Position numbers and translations under genes: made by a program
Shown here: in pieces, positions 36,401-48,637 of the stretch
How positions within the stretch are numbered: position 1 is the stretch's first letter
How the letters are laid out: each line of letters opens with the position of its first letter
The notes under the pieces: generated by a model
The model's input: only the letters and a program-made list of their open reading frames with translations
Told to the model about the DNA's origin: nothing
Database searches by the model: none
NCBI GenBank assembly: GCA_002786025.1
Contig: NHNW01000053.1
Span: 1 to 64,000 of the forward strand
Direction of reading: 5' to 3'
Length of the DNA: 64,000 nucleotides
Source of the DNA: Zasmidium citrigriseum
Lineage: Eukaryota; Ascomycota; Dothideomycetes; Mycosphaerellales; Mycosphaerellaceae

Positions 36401-37720
36401 GCTTTACGCCGTAAGTACTACTAGCGAGACCTTACTAAAGATATCTAGACGTATATCGAGCGTTACGACGTCTACTAGCGTAATAAGTATAAGACGTATA
36501 AGCTATATAGCGAGTTAAGCTTATTATAGGTACTAGAGCCTAATAAGATACTATCTTACTAGAGTATAGACTTTATCGTAGGCTTACCGCTAGCGTAAAG
36601 CTAGAGAGGAGTCGTCGATATAATCCTTATTATTATTAATAGGCTTTCCAAACTATCTATCTTCGTACTAGTAGATTCTACTATTATAGCTACCGAGCTT
36701 ACTAACGTTATTAAGAAGGAGTTAATAACGCGATTTAGTTTACTAGTATTAATCGTTTCCAATCGAGGGAGCTTATTTACTAGTTCCTTTTAGTCCTTAC
36801 TACTATAGAGATAGAAGGTAAAACGCTAGCTTTCTACCGCCTTCTACCCGTAGACCGACGGTTAAACGGAACGAACGAATTAAACGCTAGAAACCTATCT
36901 ATAGTACTTTATTAACTACTACTAAGACGACTAGGCCTATTAGCTAATATAGGCTAAGTTCGCGTAGAATAACGCCTAGTACGCTTCGCTAAAGTTAACC
37001 CCGTTTTACGCCGTATATACGAAGTATATACGAGCGCCTAGTAACGAGGACGTTACCGCGGGAGAGGGAGACAAATCTCTACCCCCTATAGTCGAAGAAC
37101 GAGCTAAATAGTTAGCGAAGGTCTAAGAGGAGCTACGAGAAAACCTAGTTTACGCTAGCGAGTACTAAGCGAAGTACTATAATAAGAAGTATAAACCCCG
37201 CTCGTTTAAAGCTAGCGATAAGGTAATATTAAGCTCGCGAAACCTCTAATCCTTACGGCTAAAGAAGAAGTTTAGTACTAAATTCGTTAGACCTTTCAAA
37301 GTACTAGAACGAGTTAGCCTTTAAGTATACCGCTTAAAGCTACTAATAAGCCTACGAGCTATCTACCCTATATTCTATATATCGCTACTCGAACTATATT
37401 ACGAAGCCGATAGCGTATAGCCGCCGCTAGAGGAGATTAACGGCGCCGAAGAATATTAAGTTAAAGAGATACTTAAGAAGGGTTAGAAGAAAGGAAAAGC
37501 TTACTAGCTTATTAAATAGAAAGGCTACGGCTATAAGGAAAATACCTAGGAGCTAGCGGAAAACCTATAGAACGCTAGCGAGGCGCTAGAAACCTTCCTT
37601 AAGAAGAACCTAACTCTTAACACTCTAAAGAAAAGGAAAGATAGTAAGGCTAAAAATAGTAAAGATTTAGGACTACCTAAAAAACGGCTACGCGTAAAGC
37701 TAGCGTAACGCCGTCGCTAA
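33447..37720 (+). pseudogene. pol: Decayed pol polyprotein of copy B
   Basis: Domains in order: protease at 33584-33595 (DLGA, where copy A keeps DSGA, so the loop was altered by a CpG-type double change); RT with [11 protein letters not shown] near 34274 and the catalytic box YLNN at 34577-34588 (both Asp lost); RNase H to about 35450; an in-frame 123-bp tandem duplication (35494-35739); integrase with a Y-x2-Y remnant of its zinc finger, IDF carrying the first catalytic Asp (about 36565) and SNRGS with the second Asp changed to Asn (about 36755); and a C-terminal chromodomain (about 37448-37580, KEILKKG ... KGYGYKENT). Chromodomains steer integration to marked chromatin. Candidate stops are at 37706 and 37718. 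Confidence 0.92.
35494..35739 (+). repeat. 123-bp in-frame tandem duplication in copy B pol
   Basis: Two units, 35494-35616 and 35617-35739, each beginning taacgtaaacttagcg and containing the same order of motifs with point differences. 123 bases is 41 codons, so the reading frame is kept. It lies between RNase H and integrase. Copy A carries it too (19313-19558), so it predates both insertions. Confidence 0.9.
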
Positions 37721-37761
37721 TATAGAGGGCCAAAGCCTAGATATAGAAGAACACCTAAGAA

Positions 37762-38838
37762 CTAATTATTATCTTTACCCTTACCTATCTTAGTATTAGA
37801 ATCCGACTTCTTACTCTCCTCGGCGGAACCCTCGCGAATCGCCGTCTCTATAGCTATAACTGCCTAATTAATATTTATTATCTCGACCTTTAGCGCGTTT
37901 AAGGCGCGAACGATCTCCCTACCCTACTACTTAATCGTATCCTCGATACGAACTAACGAACTACCGCTACTAGCCGCTAGCGTAAAGATAGCGTTACCCT
38001 AGCTTCCCTTCTTCTTAGGCGTAGCCTAAGTACCCTAACCCTCGCTATTCTTATATATATACCCCTAGAACTTATTACGTACTACGAATATCTACTTAGC
38101 TAACTCTTTAGCCTCCTCTTTATTAACGCTACTATCCGCGGGGAACGCCGCTAACTCGAAGTCTTTACGCGTACTAACTAAAGCGCGGACGAGCTAAGTT
38201 ATATACTCGTCGGGATAGAACTAGAAGGAGGTTAGCGAGCGTAAAGCTAGAGGGACGATAGAGGAATATACTAGCTTATACGCCTTATTAGTAAGCGAAT
38301 AGAGGAAGTACTTAACGTAGCTAGGCTTCTTCTTAGTATATTTCGGCGGGGTAAAGTCGGCGTAACTATCGTAGTACGCCTAGTAGGCGAACTAGATCTA
38401 GCGAGTAAGGTAGGAGAGGTACGCGGTAACGTCCTACTTAATAGCGTTCTCGGCGAGGCTACGGATTCTCGCCTTCGATAAGCTAGCGTAGTTAGTAGCG
38501 TCTAGCTCGGGTTTCTCGTCGGGGATAGCTAGGTAGCCCTTCTTCGTAAAGCCGTTAGGCGCGTAGGCGTCGTAGTAGTCGGGGTATAGCTCGTTATCTT
38601 AGTTCTTAATAAAGGCTACTATAACCTTAGGGGCGCGAGTAGAGGAACGCTCGGGGGTCGCTAGCTTATCGTAAGGGGCCGAGGCGAAGGCGCTACTATT
38701 ACTAACTATAATAGGTTAACTAAGGCTAGGGAAGGTAGGAGTAGAGGAGGTAGGCGTATCGACGGCGTTATTCTAGAGGGCCAATAGTATAATAGTAGTA
38801 CTATTAAGGCTAGGGCCTTTAGGAGTCTCGTTAAACAT
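37762..38838 (-). pseudogene. Opposite-strand accessory frame of copy B
   Basis: The counterpart of 16214-17290 in copy A, 358 codons on the minus strand, convergent with pol and starting about 480 bases inside the 3' LTR. The initiator is ATG (38838-38836) and the second codon here is TTT instead of TCT. Its stop lies about 40 bases from the last pol stop, so the two frames barely miss overlapping. The product is not recognised. Its own promoter would have to be in the 3' LTR or in the approximately 480-bp region between LTR and ATG. Confidence 0.75.
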
Positions 38839-39298
38839 AATAACGTTAATAGGCGTAAAGCTAGCGATATTAATAGTATTATTATAGTAAGGCTTAAAGC
38901 TAGCGGGTAGAAGAGGAGAAGAGCGGAGCGGAGCGAGAAGATAGCTAGGCGTAGGGGGTAGGCGGTTATTAAGAGCTTAAAGGAAGAAGTTTCTTCTAGC
39001 TAGTAGACGTTCTCTTATACCCTCGCGGCCTACGTACGAAGCCAGCTTATTACGCGCTTTACTATCTTTATAAGTAAGTAAAGGAAAGATAAGTAAAGTT
39101 TATTTACTTTCTATAAAGGGGTTACGAGCTTCGCTAGCTTACCGCTACGAAACCGCTATATCTAATACTAGATTTTATATCTAAGTAAATAGACGAAACC
39201 TTACCTAACTCCGCACTTAGACCCCGCGCGGGTTTATAGCTTATTAGCGGCGGGTAGCCGGCGCTATAGATATCTATATAACGATAGGGTTATCGTCT

Positions 39299-39311
39299 AG
39301 GGAGGAGGAGG
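39299..39311 (+). other. Polypurine tract of copy B
   Basis: Thirteen purines (agggaggaggagg) directly before the 3' LTR, followed by taat. It is the primer site for plus-strand synthesis and fixes the orientation of the element. Copy A has it at 15741-15753. Confidence 0.85.
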
Positions 39312-39315
39312 TAAT

Positions 39316-39546
39316 TATAAGGCTAGCTTTACTCTACTAAGGTTAGACCTATAGGTACCTTAGGCGATAAGCCCGCGGAGCGCTAGCTTAGCGCCTATAG
39401 TACTTTTTATATAGCGCTTTAGATACTCTTCCTTCCTTAGTTATTAGTCTAAGTCGTATCGGAGGGATACCTTTACCTACTATCGTTTCTATAGCTATTC
39501 GCTCTCGTTACGTAACCTAGCCTACGTATCTAGGTAAAGCCTAACA
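39316..39546 (+). repeat. 3' LTR of copy B (231 bp)
   Basis: It starts tataaggc and ends gcctaaca. Length is identical to the other three family LTRs. The target copy TTTTC follows at 39547-39551. Confidence 0.95.
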
Positions 39547-39551
39547 TTTTC

Positions 39552-40540
39552 TCTATAAGGACGTCTTCTATAGGTACGGCTACGTATACTATATCTTCTT
39601 TAATAGCGGAACTAAGAATACTAAAGAAGTAGAACGATTACTTAGGAGAATAGGCGTTAAAGCTATTAAGATTACGCCCTATTATCCCTAGGCTAATAGA
39701 ATCGTCGAACGATATTATAGGCCTTTAATTAAAGCTATTTCTAAGATCTACCGTAACTTAGGGGAAGAAAACTAGACTAGCTAGAAGAAATAGGTCGACG
39801 CCTACCTCTAGGTAGATTAGACTACTATTAAGTATTCTACTAGCCGTACCCCTACTAAAGTTATATACGGACGAGATATAATCTTACCTATAGAACTAGT
39901 ATATCTAACGATCCTTCTTTAAGCTTTCTATAAAATTAAGGATAAAGGAACTATAGAGCTTTTATAGTTACGAGCTACGTAGCTTTAGTAATACGACTAG
40001 ACTATAGAAGAAGTTAAAGACTACGTTAATCGTCTTCGTCTAGTCTATATTACTTACTAGAACGCCGCTAAGCGAGCTAAGGACGTTAACTAGAAAGTTA
40101 GTAACTATATACTCTTACGTAGATTAGATCTTAATAAAAGATTCGACCTTAAGCTCGCTTTCCGCTAGAGAGGGCTATATCGAATTACTTCTACTAGATA
40201 TAGATCTTAAACGTTCTCTATTAAAGAACTCGATAGGGCTATTCTTAAGGATCGCTAAGGTAATACTAGATACTTCTATAGGTCCGAACTTTAGTAGGTA
40301 CCTCTAGCTCTACTAGATTAATTTACTCTAGAACACCTACGGAACTTAGAGCCTAATAATAAGGAGTAAGAACTAGTACCTAATAATAATTAAGAACTAG
40401 AACTAGAACTAGAGGAAGAAGACGAGGATATCTAGCCTAGCTAGATCGACGAGGATAGCTAGCCTATTAAATCCGATAATAACGAAGGTAGTAACTTTAC
40501 TAGACTATCTTAGAATACTAGGAATCGTAATCGTTAACGC
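39552..40540 (+). pseudogene. pol: Decayed integrase core and C-terminus of element C
   Basis: It continues the integrase frame cut at 31987. It reads LYKDVFYRYGYVYYIFF, then NSGTKN where D-S-G-T-E-N-like catalytic-core sequence would be expected (Asp to Asn and Glu to Lys, both TpG-to-TpA), then VERYYRPLIKAI containing the third catalytic Glu. A basic region follows, then an acidic stretch with ELELELEEEDED near 40400, which may be the polyprotein tail. Confidence 0.85.
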
Positions 40541-40959
40541 GAACGCCGTAGGTAAGAGTTAGTACTCTAGTACGACTTATACGATAACTATAGGTCGCTA
40601 TAAGTTATTAGGGACTTTACTTATATCGATTTCGATAAGTATTAACGTATAGACTAGCCTCTACGTCGTTAATAACGTCTATAAGCACCTCCGATAGTAT
40701 ACTCGACTAGATATCCCCTAATAACGTTACGATTACGTAACTACTAAGCTTCGCGTACTATATAGACTTTTATACCTAAGCTACTATATCTTCGATACCT
40801 TAACGTTCCCTAGACCTTCTCTTCTTTAATAGTAGTAAGAAGCGTAAGACGAAACTCGGACGAGGCCGCTATCTAATACCTTATCTACTAGTATAAGTAT
40901 CGCCCTTAATAATAACTAATATAGTCGAGGTATATACTATTTAACTTACGTAGCTACTA

Positions 40960-42420
40960 GGAGTTAAATAGTAGCGTTTTTAACGGTAATAATAGCTATA
41001 TAGGGCTCTATACGTAAATAGCTCCGCCTAGTAGTATTCTTAACCTAGTTAGGCGCTCTACCTCCTAGCTAGGCTCTCTACCTCTACCTCCTCCGTCTCT
41101 AGTATCGCTAGCTCTAACTATAGAAGGGAGTAAGAAGAACCTTCTTATATACTCTCGTAGCTACGGAATAACCCGTATATAGTCTAAGCTTCCTATAGAC
41201 TATATCTATAGTATTAATAGTCTAACTCTATCCGCTAATACTATAGTATTACCTTAAAGTAGCTAACGCTACCGCGTTCGTACGGGTACGCTTAATCTAC
41301 GCTAGCCTTAGCCCTAGATAGAAGTATAAGCGCTTAGTTTTACTACCGTTAAATACGTAATTATTCTACGAGCTTAAAGGTATCCTTTTTAAGAACGTAC
41401 CTACGCGTAACGGGCTCGTACGAGATAGTATACGCTTTAATATAGAAGCTTTAAGATATACTATACGACGCGGTCTTATAGACGAATTTAGTATATATAT
41501 TAGTATACTTAATAAACTCGAAGACTCTACTATAAGTACGAAGGGTACTAAAAGTATAGACCTCTAGCTAGCTAGCGCTCGTCCTCCTTAGTAGTAGCCT
41601 TCTTCGCTAGCTTCTTCTTCGTTATAAGAAGTAGAAGATTAAGAAGGAGTGCCTCGATACTAGCGTACGCTAGACTCTATAACTACCTCTACCTCGAGAG
41701 TAGTAATATACGTAAGGTCTTACCGCTATTTAACTCGTATAGCTATCCTTAATACGAGGGTAATCCTTTTAATATTATACTATCGCTTTTAAGGCTCTTA
41801 AAGTTCTTATCTTACGTATAGACTAGCGTAGCTAATACTATTATCTTCTACTACCTCTTATAGGTCGCTAACCTTCTTAAAGCTCCTAAAGCTATCGAAG
41901 AAGAGCGTTAGAAGCTCCCTTAGATCTAGTTTTATTTACCTACTAGCTACTAAGCTAAGCTCTAATTAGCCTAGGAGCTCCTACGCGGGCTACGCTAAGC
42001 CTAAACTAAGCTTCGCGTACTACGCGAAGATTTATACCTACTATAGGTATATCTTTCCACGCCCTACTCTTAACGTAAGTAGTAAACTAATACTCTAATA
42101 CTAACTAAGTAGCCTTATTACTCCGAAGGCTAACTTTAATACGCCTAAGCTAGTAAGCTTCCTTCGCTAAACCCCTAGTACTATATAATTTATATACCTA
42201 CTACTCGTATTAACGCTTCGGGAATCTAAATACTCTACGTAATACTTACGCTCGTAAAAGCGCTATAGTCGCGGCTCTCTTAGTAGAACGCTCTACTAGG
42301 CTATAGATTTTTAATAGTAGAGTATCTAGCTTAAGGAAAGGAAATAAGCTTAGGATTCCTCTATATATATATACCTAGGAACTAAGGACGATAACGCTAC
42401 GTAACTCGGAAATAATAGAT
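40960..42420 (+). pseudogene. First extra frame of element C, unidentified
   Basis: Downstream of integrase a plus-strand frame is readable for roughly 480 codons. It starts with a Pro/Leu/Ser-rich segment near 41040-41110, has an Arg/Ser-rich middle with FFVIRSRRLRRS near 41630, and continues with a Leu-rich helical region. Some stretches are better supported (41000-41300 and 41560-42050) than others. No domain is recognised. Its position between integrase and 3' LTR is where envelope-like or captured frames occur in other retroelements, but I see no convincing signal peptide or membrane segment. Confidence 0.35.
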
Positions 42421-42819
42421 ACTAATTAGCTAGCCCCTATTTCCTAGAGTATAAAAGACTATTACCTACTAGCCTTCCTTACTTTCTTTCTCTAGCGTAT
42501 AGCTATAAGGGATAGAAATAGGTAACGGCGCTACTACCGTAATTGTAATACTACTACTACTACTCTACTCGCTAGCTTAATCTACCTAGGAGCCTTACCT
42601 AATATCCCTAATAAACGAGATACTTACCCCTATACGCGCCTTAACGAGAGTATTCTAGATCTACTACTTTTAGCTAAGAAACTTAACTTTCCCTATATAA
42701 TAAGCTTGTATCTATAGTAATAATATAGCTCCTTCCTACTACTAGAAACGATACTTCTTTAGAGAACGTCTAAGGTTAGACTCTTCTAAGTAGAGGAGGA
42801 GTATACCTAGGTTAAGAAA

Positions 42820-43015
42820 GGTTTTAGTATAATTTTTAAATTTTATTTATCCTTTAACGTATTGAATTAGTTGTTTTATTACATAATATATACAAGACTA
42901 CTTAATTTTTCGAAATTTTAATAATAAACTCTATTTAATTAATATATAAGGACATAAGCGTTAATTTAATATTTTATTATAACTTTTATATCCTTACTAT
43001 ATAAAAGATACGTAA
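42820..43015. other. AT-rich spacer that keeps CA and TG
   Basis: About 200 bases of very AT-rich sequence inside element C, between the two extra frames. Unlike its surroundings it has several CA and TG dinucleotides (for example gtattgaattagttg and acataatatatacaagac) and little CpG. It does not code. It could be a spacer with naturally few RIP targets or a small later insertion. Confidence 0.5.
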
Positions 43016-43934
43016 AAGAGGATTAGAAATCGTTCTATATAGCTAAATTTAGCTATAGGTACTAACGAGATAGATAATAGGAAATATAGGTCCTATCTAT
43101 AAGTCGCAAATTTAATAAGAAAAGCTACTAGTACTAGAATCTTAGGGATTTGCTATCTTAACTAGATCCGTAGTTACGAATTAGAGAACCTCTACCTAGG
43201 TACGTATAACTAGAAATAATAGTCCCTTATAGTAGGGCTAGTCGTAGAAGGGCTTATTATAGATCGACTCCTTAAAGTAAGGAAGAAGGAGATAACTATC
43301 GGGGATTCGAGGTTTTAAGTAATAGCTAGACCCTAAATTCCTAAGTATATACTAGTACCTCCTACCTAATCTAGAAGGACCTATCTCTAAGCTAATAATA
43401 TTAACTAATAGCTTACTAGCTTCTAAGCTTACTCGAGTAAAGCGCGGTAGTAGATTATAAGCTAAGAATACTAATTTTAGCTCTAATTTACTAGTTACTC
43501 GAGGAAACTACGCGTATAGGCTACTAGTATATATAAACGCCTATATTAGGCCTCTCTAAGCTCTCCTACCTTCTTCCTCGAATAATACGCTCTCTATACT
43601 ATACTAGAAGTACTTCTAGCCGTCTATACTACTTATTAACGCTATCTAGGCCTCTTCTAACTAGAACTAACGTACCTTTCTTCTCTAAGCTCGTTGCTAT
43701 ATATAGCTATTACCTAGGGTAACGAGGTTTAGAAAATTTACTACTATAATACTCCTAGCTTCGCCGCCTATCTCTATAGCGACTTACCTTTATCTATATT
43801 ACGATTCTCGCTCGCGCCTACGTATATTTATATATACTTCTCGAGACTCCTACCTAATCGCTCTTTATTTATAAGCTTTACTATACGCTCTCTAATATAC
43901 TCGCTATTAGTACTTTATAACTACTACTCCTTAC

Positions 43935-46900
43935 TCGATTCCTCGCTTTCTACGCGCCTCTTTATAAGTACTACTTTAAGATAGCTAATATCGAGAATCC
44001 TAACGTCCTATCTACTAACGCTTCTATTACTAAGCTAGGCGCTAAGCCCGTTACTAAGCTAGTAGCTAAGAAGTAGCTAGCTAAGTAGTAAGATATACCT
44101 ACTAAGGATTCTCGGCCTACTACTTCTTTATCTACTACTTTATTTACGCCTACGAACTAGGCTAAAGTTAAAATAGCTCGAGCTACTACTAAGGCCGCTT
44201 AGTCTTCCTCTACTACGGTTATTCTGACTATAGGCGCTTAAGTTATTAGTAGCTATACCTCTTTCTAGTAGAATAATTAGGTCCTTAGTAACCTCGCTTT
44301 AAGTCTTTAGAGCTATATAGTTAAGAACTATAATAATTTCACGAGCCTCTACTTCCGTAACTACGACTTAGGCCTTATTTAAGGTATCTCTAGTACTCTC
44401 GATAAGCTATCTTAAGAGTATAATAGCGATCTTAATACTATAGTAATAGATCTCTTTAGCTATATTAATAATAAGGCCGCCTAGACTAAGGAGTACCTCG
44501 ACTTAGTCCTTACTAGCGTAATTATTTACCTTAAGTAGTACCGCCTAAAAGTAGAGGAACTAATCGATACGAACGCTAAGAGGCTACCTTTAGTAAAGGA
44601 ATCTAAGAAGAATATTCTCCGCTAAGGCGAGGCTATACTTAAGATCTAGGAGATTATTAATAATAACGAGTCTCTTACTTCTCTCTACCGCTATCTATAC
44701 CTTATTAACGATAGGCGTTAGAAAGCTATAGATAATAGTTAGCGCGATCCTAGCCTTCTTCTTTCCTTAAACGAGATAATTAATCTAGCTCCTATAATCG
44801 AGTATACCTATAAGGAAGGCTAGAACTAGCGATAGGTTATAGTAGCTATTAATAAGTACTACTTAGCCCGCGTAAAGATAGAACTAGTTAATAAGAACTT
44901 AAAGAATTTAACGACCTTCTCGCGTAAGCCTATCTATCTAGATTACCGTACTACTAAGAAGAAGTATATAGAAGGTAAGAACGCTTAGATAGGTCTTCTT
45001 TAGATCGACGACGACTATCTATAGGAGATTAACGATAGGCTATACCGTAAGAGCTAGAATAAGCTTAGCGCCGCCTAGAGTACCCGCGATAGGTATAAGT
45101 ATAATAAAAACTACTACTATATTACTATAGACTATAAGACTAGAGCCCTTTATAGCTAGACTTAGGCTAAGTTTAAAGCGGATTAAAGCGGTACTTCTAA
45201 GTAAGTCTACCCCTCTTAGTTCGTTATTTATCCTACTCGCCTTTATATCGAAGTAGTATCTAAGGAGCTAAGTTAGGTTAGTTAGAAGCGCGGTTATTCT
45301 ATAAGCCCTTACTAAGATACGACGCTAGTCCTTAATATAGCTAAGACTATTACTTAGAGCGAGAAGAGTCCTAAGAAGTTAAAGGAGTCCTTTACCCGTA
45401 TTAAGCTACTATATTACTAGAGTCCTAATAAGAAGTCTAGGACTATAAACTTATAGATCTATAGCTTAAAGACGCTATTAGTAGCCTCGCCTAGTACTAA
45501 TAGCGAGGATAAACCTTAAGATATCTAGCTCTCTATCGAGGATTCTTAGCTAGAGCCTAAGACGTAGACTTAGTAGTTACCTTAGCGTTAGAAGTCTCTA
45601 CCTACCCTAAATAGTAACGATAATAATAAGGATAAGGACGAAGAGATAGTCGATACTTAGGAGGAGTTTAATATTATAGCGCTACGCCTAAAGGGTAAGA
45701 AGAAGGCTATTATTAACCTTAATAACCTCTTTAATAGTATAGGCTCCTTACCTAACGATTCTTTACGTAGTACGCGAAGAAGTACTCGCTTTAAGCTCGC
45801 CCTAGAACCTAAATCTTAGGCGCTCCTATTAACTAAGAATAACGATAATAGCGAGGGAGATCTTAACGAGTCTCTTTATAAGATTAATAGTACTAGCCGA
45901 GATAACCTTCCTACTCCTAACCTTAAGGATAAAGATATAGAAGAAGACCCGCCTTAGTAAGAACTAGACTCTAGAGCGCTAATAGTAGCGCTTATCGACC
46001 TCGATTAGCTTCCTAATACTAGCGATAGTAACTCTATACCCGTTAGCGTTCCTACGAACTATAAGTAAGCCTTCTATAAGTTAGAGCTATATAGATACTT
46101 ACCCGCGAGGAGCCCTAAGTATAAGACTATTAATACTTAGAAGTTTTAATAGGTAGTAACTTAGGCGGTTAATCTACCTCCCCTAGATTACGATAGAGCT
46201 TAGTACTATCTACGAGAGTTCTTCTAGGCTATTTCGAAGCGCCTTCTTTATCCCTACTAGTAGTATCTTAAGAAAGTATTATAGCCCTTTAGATATCTAA
46301 AGGACTCTCTAACTAGAGTAGATAGCGACTAGATTCGAGGCTTTCTAACAAACTAGCTTAAGAGTATAGAGTCTAGTATCTACTTCCTTAACTTCCTTAA
46401 GGATCTAGATAAGAATAAGCTACTCCTTACCCGTTCTACAATCGAGGTAGCTCCTACTCGGCGCCGTTATACGCTATATAATAGCTTTATACTCTCGGAT
46501 ATAGATCTAACGTTCTAGCCCGCGACGACTAATATTAATTATATTCTTAAGAGCTTCTACCCTTAGCTCTAAAACTAGCTAGGCGAGTCTAGTACTACGG
46601 TTATTAATACTATAAACTAGCTAGAACTAGTACGCGCTAAGATCTCGTCTTATACTCTTCTTCTTTCTTAGATATAGTCTTACGTACCTAGATTCTTCTT
46701 AGAGCTAGTAATTTTAAACTCCTATTATAGTCTAATTAGCTAGATTATCTCTACGGATCTAGCGCTTTATATTCTTTCTATTTACCTTAGTAAGAGTAAG
46801 AATTACTAAGTTATCGCCTACTCGTAACCTTTCGAGCTATATAAGAATAATACGTCTTACTACGTAGATATTACCTTCTAGTATATAGAGGTAGATATTA

Positions 46901-48390
46901 AGGCCGCGAGCGAGGATACCCTTCGCGATTTCGTTATCTATATAGGCTATAATAATTAGGGCGTAGAAGTAGTTAAGCCTTAGAAGACTAGCGCTAGAAA
47001 GATTACTCTAAAGCCTCTAGCTAGCTTCGATAATAAGTCTTTAGTAGTTGTTAATAGATTTATAAATAGCTAGTCTAAGGATACTTATAAGCTAGTTATA
47101 ACCGATATAATAAGAGCGAATCTAGCTATAACTATAAAGCTAACGATCTCTTATTATAAGGAAATACCCTTTAGTAGGCCGTATCTATAGGCTACTATAA
47201 ATAGAGCACTTCTATAGAAGCTTACTAGGGATCTCTTTAGTAACGTTAGTATCTTTAAAGCACGTACGCTACGCGTTAATATCTACTTTACGCTAAATAC
47301 CTCTTAGGTTTAGTATACTACTTACTTCCTACCTATTAACGATAGCTATATACTTAGAGGCCTAAAGTACGTTAGAGACGTTCGAGAAGCTAATATTACG
47401 CTATCTCCGCCGCCTTTCCTACCTACTAGAGATAACCTTAAGTACCCTCCTTCGCCTACTACTCTACTAGCCTACCCTATATCGTTCCTATACTATAAGC
47501 TTCTACCTATTACGAGAGCTCTACTTAATAGAGCTAGCTAGGACTATTAGGCGACTACGAAGGATATAGTAGTACTATTTAGTAAAGACGACGAAGCTCG
47601 CTATACTCTAATTATTAAGATTCGCTAGGAAAACTTACTAGTCTTTAGAGAACTATTTAAGGAACTTACTAGCCTTATTCGTAGAGACGCCGCTCGCCTT
47701 AACGCCTATAATAGCTTTAAGATCGAAGAAAAGAGCTTCTAAGTACTTCCTAGAGAGCGAATCTAAGAGGAGTTAGTAGGTATAGGCGATTTCTACGCTA
47801 CTAAGAAGTACGCTACTAAGGAGTTACTACTATACTAGAGCTTCTCGTCTAATACTAGTATATTATAGGAGATACGTAAGGCTAAGGAGCCGAGAGGAAA
47901 TTAGTAGGTAAGGGACTAGTCTAACTTATACTTAAATAATACGGCCGACTTACCTTTCTTTAAGTATAGAGTTTAGTATTACTACTAAGGACTCGAGCTA
48001 TAGCTAGACCCTAAGAAGCCTAGACCTTCGTAGTAGGCTCGGAATATCTTAGCTACCTCTACCTAGGCTACTAGAGCTAGCTCTAAGAATAACGATAATC
48101 TTAGTAATAAGGAGACTAACTTATAGCCCGTTTCGACTAGTAGAACTACTCGATCTAGTACTTTAGCTAGTACTAGCTAGAGCTAGTCTTCGTCTTAGAA
48201 GAAGGGGAAGACGCTAAAGAAGGCGCCTATAAAGAAGCCGCGTAGTAAGAAGGAGACTAGTAAGCCTACTACTAAGGATATATAGTTATTTAGAGTAGAT
48301 AGAGAGCCTATCGAAGAGCTAGCTAAGCTAAGAAGAACTCTATAGAGTAAGGGTAAGAAGGACGCTAGAGATTCGGGTTTTTAAGGACCT
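43935..48390 (+). pseudogene. Second extra frame of element C, about 1,480 codons, unidentified
   Basis: One plus-strand frame stays readable for about 4.4 kb through RIP-type stops, longer than the element's own RT-RNase H part. It opens with a low-complexity Ser/Thr/Ala/Pro/Lys region. Helical segments follow (around 44300-44900), then an acidic linker (NNKDKDEEIVDT near 45620), a Pro-rich spot (LSPPPFLPTRDNLKYPPSP near 47400), and a very basic Ser/Lys C-terminus (KKAPIKKPRSKKE near 48220). The basic tail suggests nucleic-acid binding; that is inference. There is no RT, integrase, helicase or envelope signature that I can see. It ends about 250 bases before the 3' LTR. Confidence 0.55.
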
Positions 48391-48495
48391 TAGGGTTTAA
48401 TAGATAGTTAATTTAAGCGTTTTAGAGTATAGTTTAATAGACAAGGGCGCTAGATTAAGGCGTATATAGGTTTAATAGATTATATAGTTACTAGC

Positions 48496-48521
48496 GTTTC
48501 TTCGCGCGCTACGCGAAGGTT
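48496..48521. other. Short perfect hairpin near the 3' end of element C
   Basis: cttcgcgcgctacgcgaag can fold into a stem cttcgcg/cgcgaag. A related hairpin is in the leader of C near 23592. Similar cttcgcgtactacgcgaag occurs near 42003. These may be a structural RNA signal of the element or a genome-wide short repeat. Confidence 0.5.
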
Positions 48522-48626
48522 AGTTAAACTCTAGGTTTGAAAATTTAGGCGTTTTAAGTACTTTTTGCGATAATTTACAAGCGATTTAATACTCCTTTAC
48601 TATCGTAAGAGCACGACTTCTCTAAG

Positions 48627-48637
48627 TAGGGGAGGTA
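48627..48637 (+). other. Polypurine tract of element C
   Basis: taggggaggta directly before the 3' LTR; aggggagg is the purine core. It supports plus-strand orientation. Confidence 0.65.

Larger units (their letters stand above)
31988..39546 (+). mobile_element. Copy B: chromovirus (Ty3/Gypsy) inserted in C's integrase
   Basis: A complete 7,559-bp element, plus strand, with 231-bp LTRs and the duplication TTTTC (31983-31987 and 39547-39551). Excising it rejoins the integrase frame of element C in phase. It is the same family as copy A in opposite orientation. One LTR end keeps the canonical CA (39545-39546), confirming TG...CA type ends. The chromodomain places it in the chromovirus branch of Ty3/Gypsy. 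Confidence 0.96.

Noticed and set aside
43935..48390. An envelope-like gene in element C
   Set aside because: I saw no signal peptide, no clear transmembrane segment and no cleavage site; the C-terminus is strongly basic, which argues against a membrane anchor.
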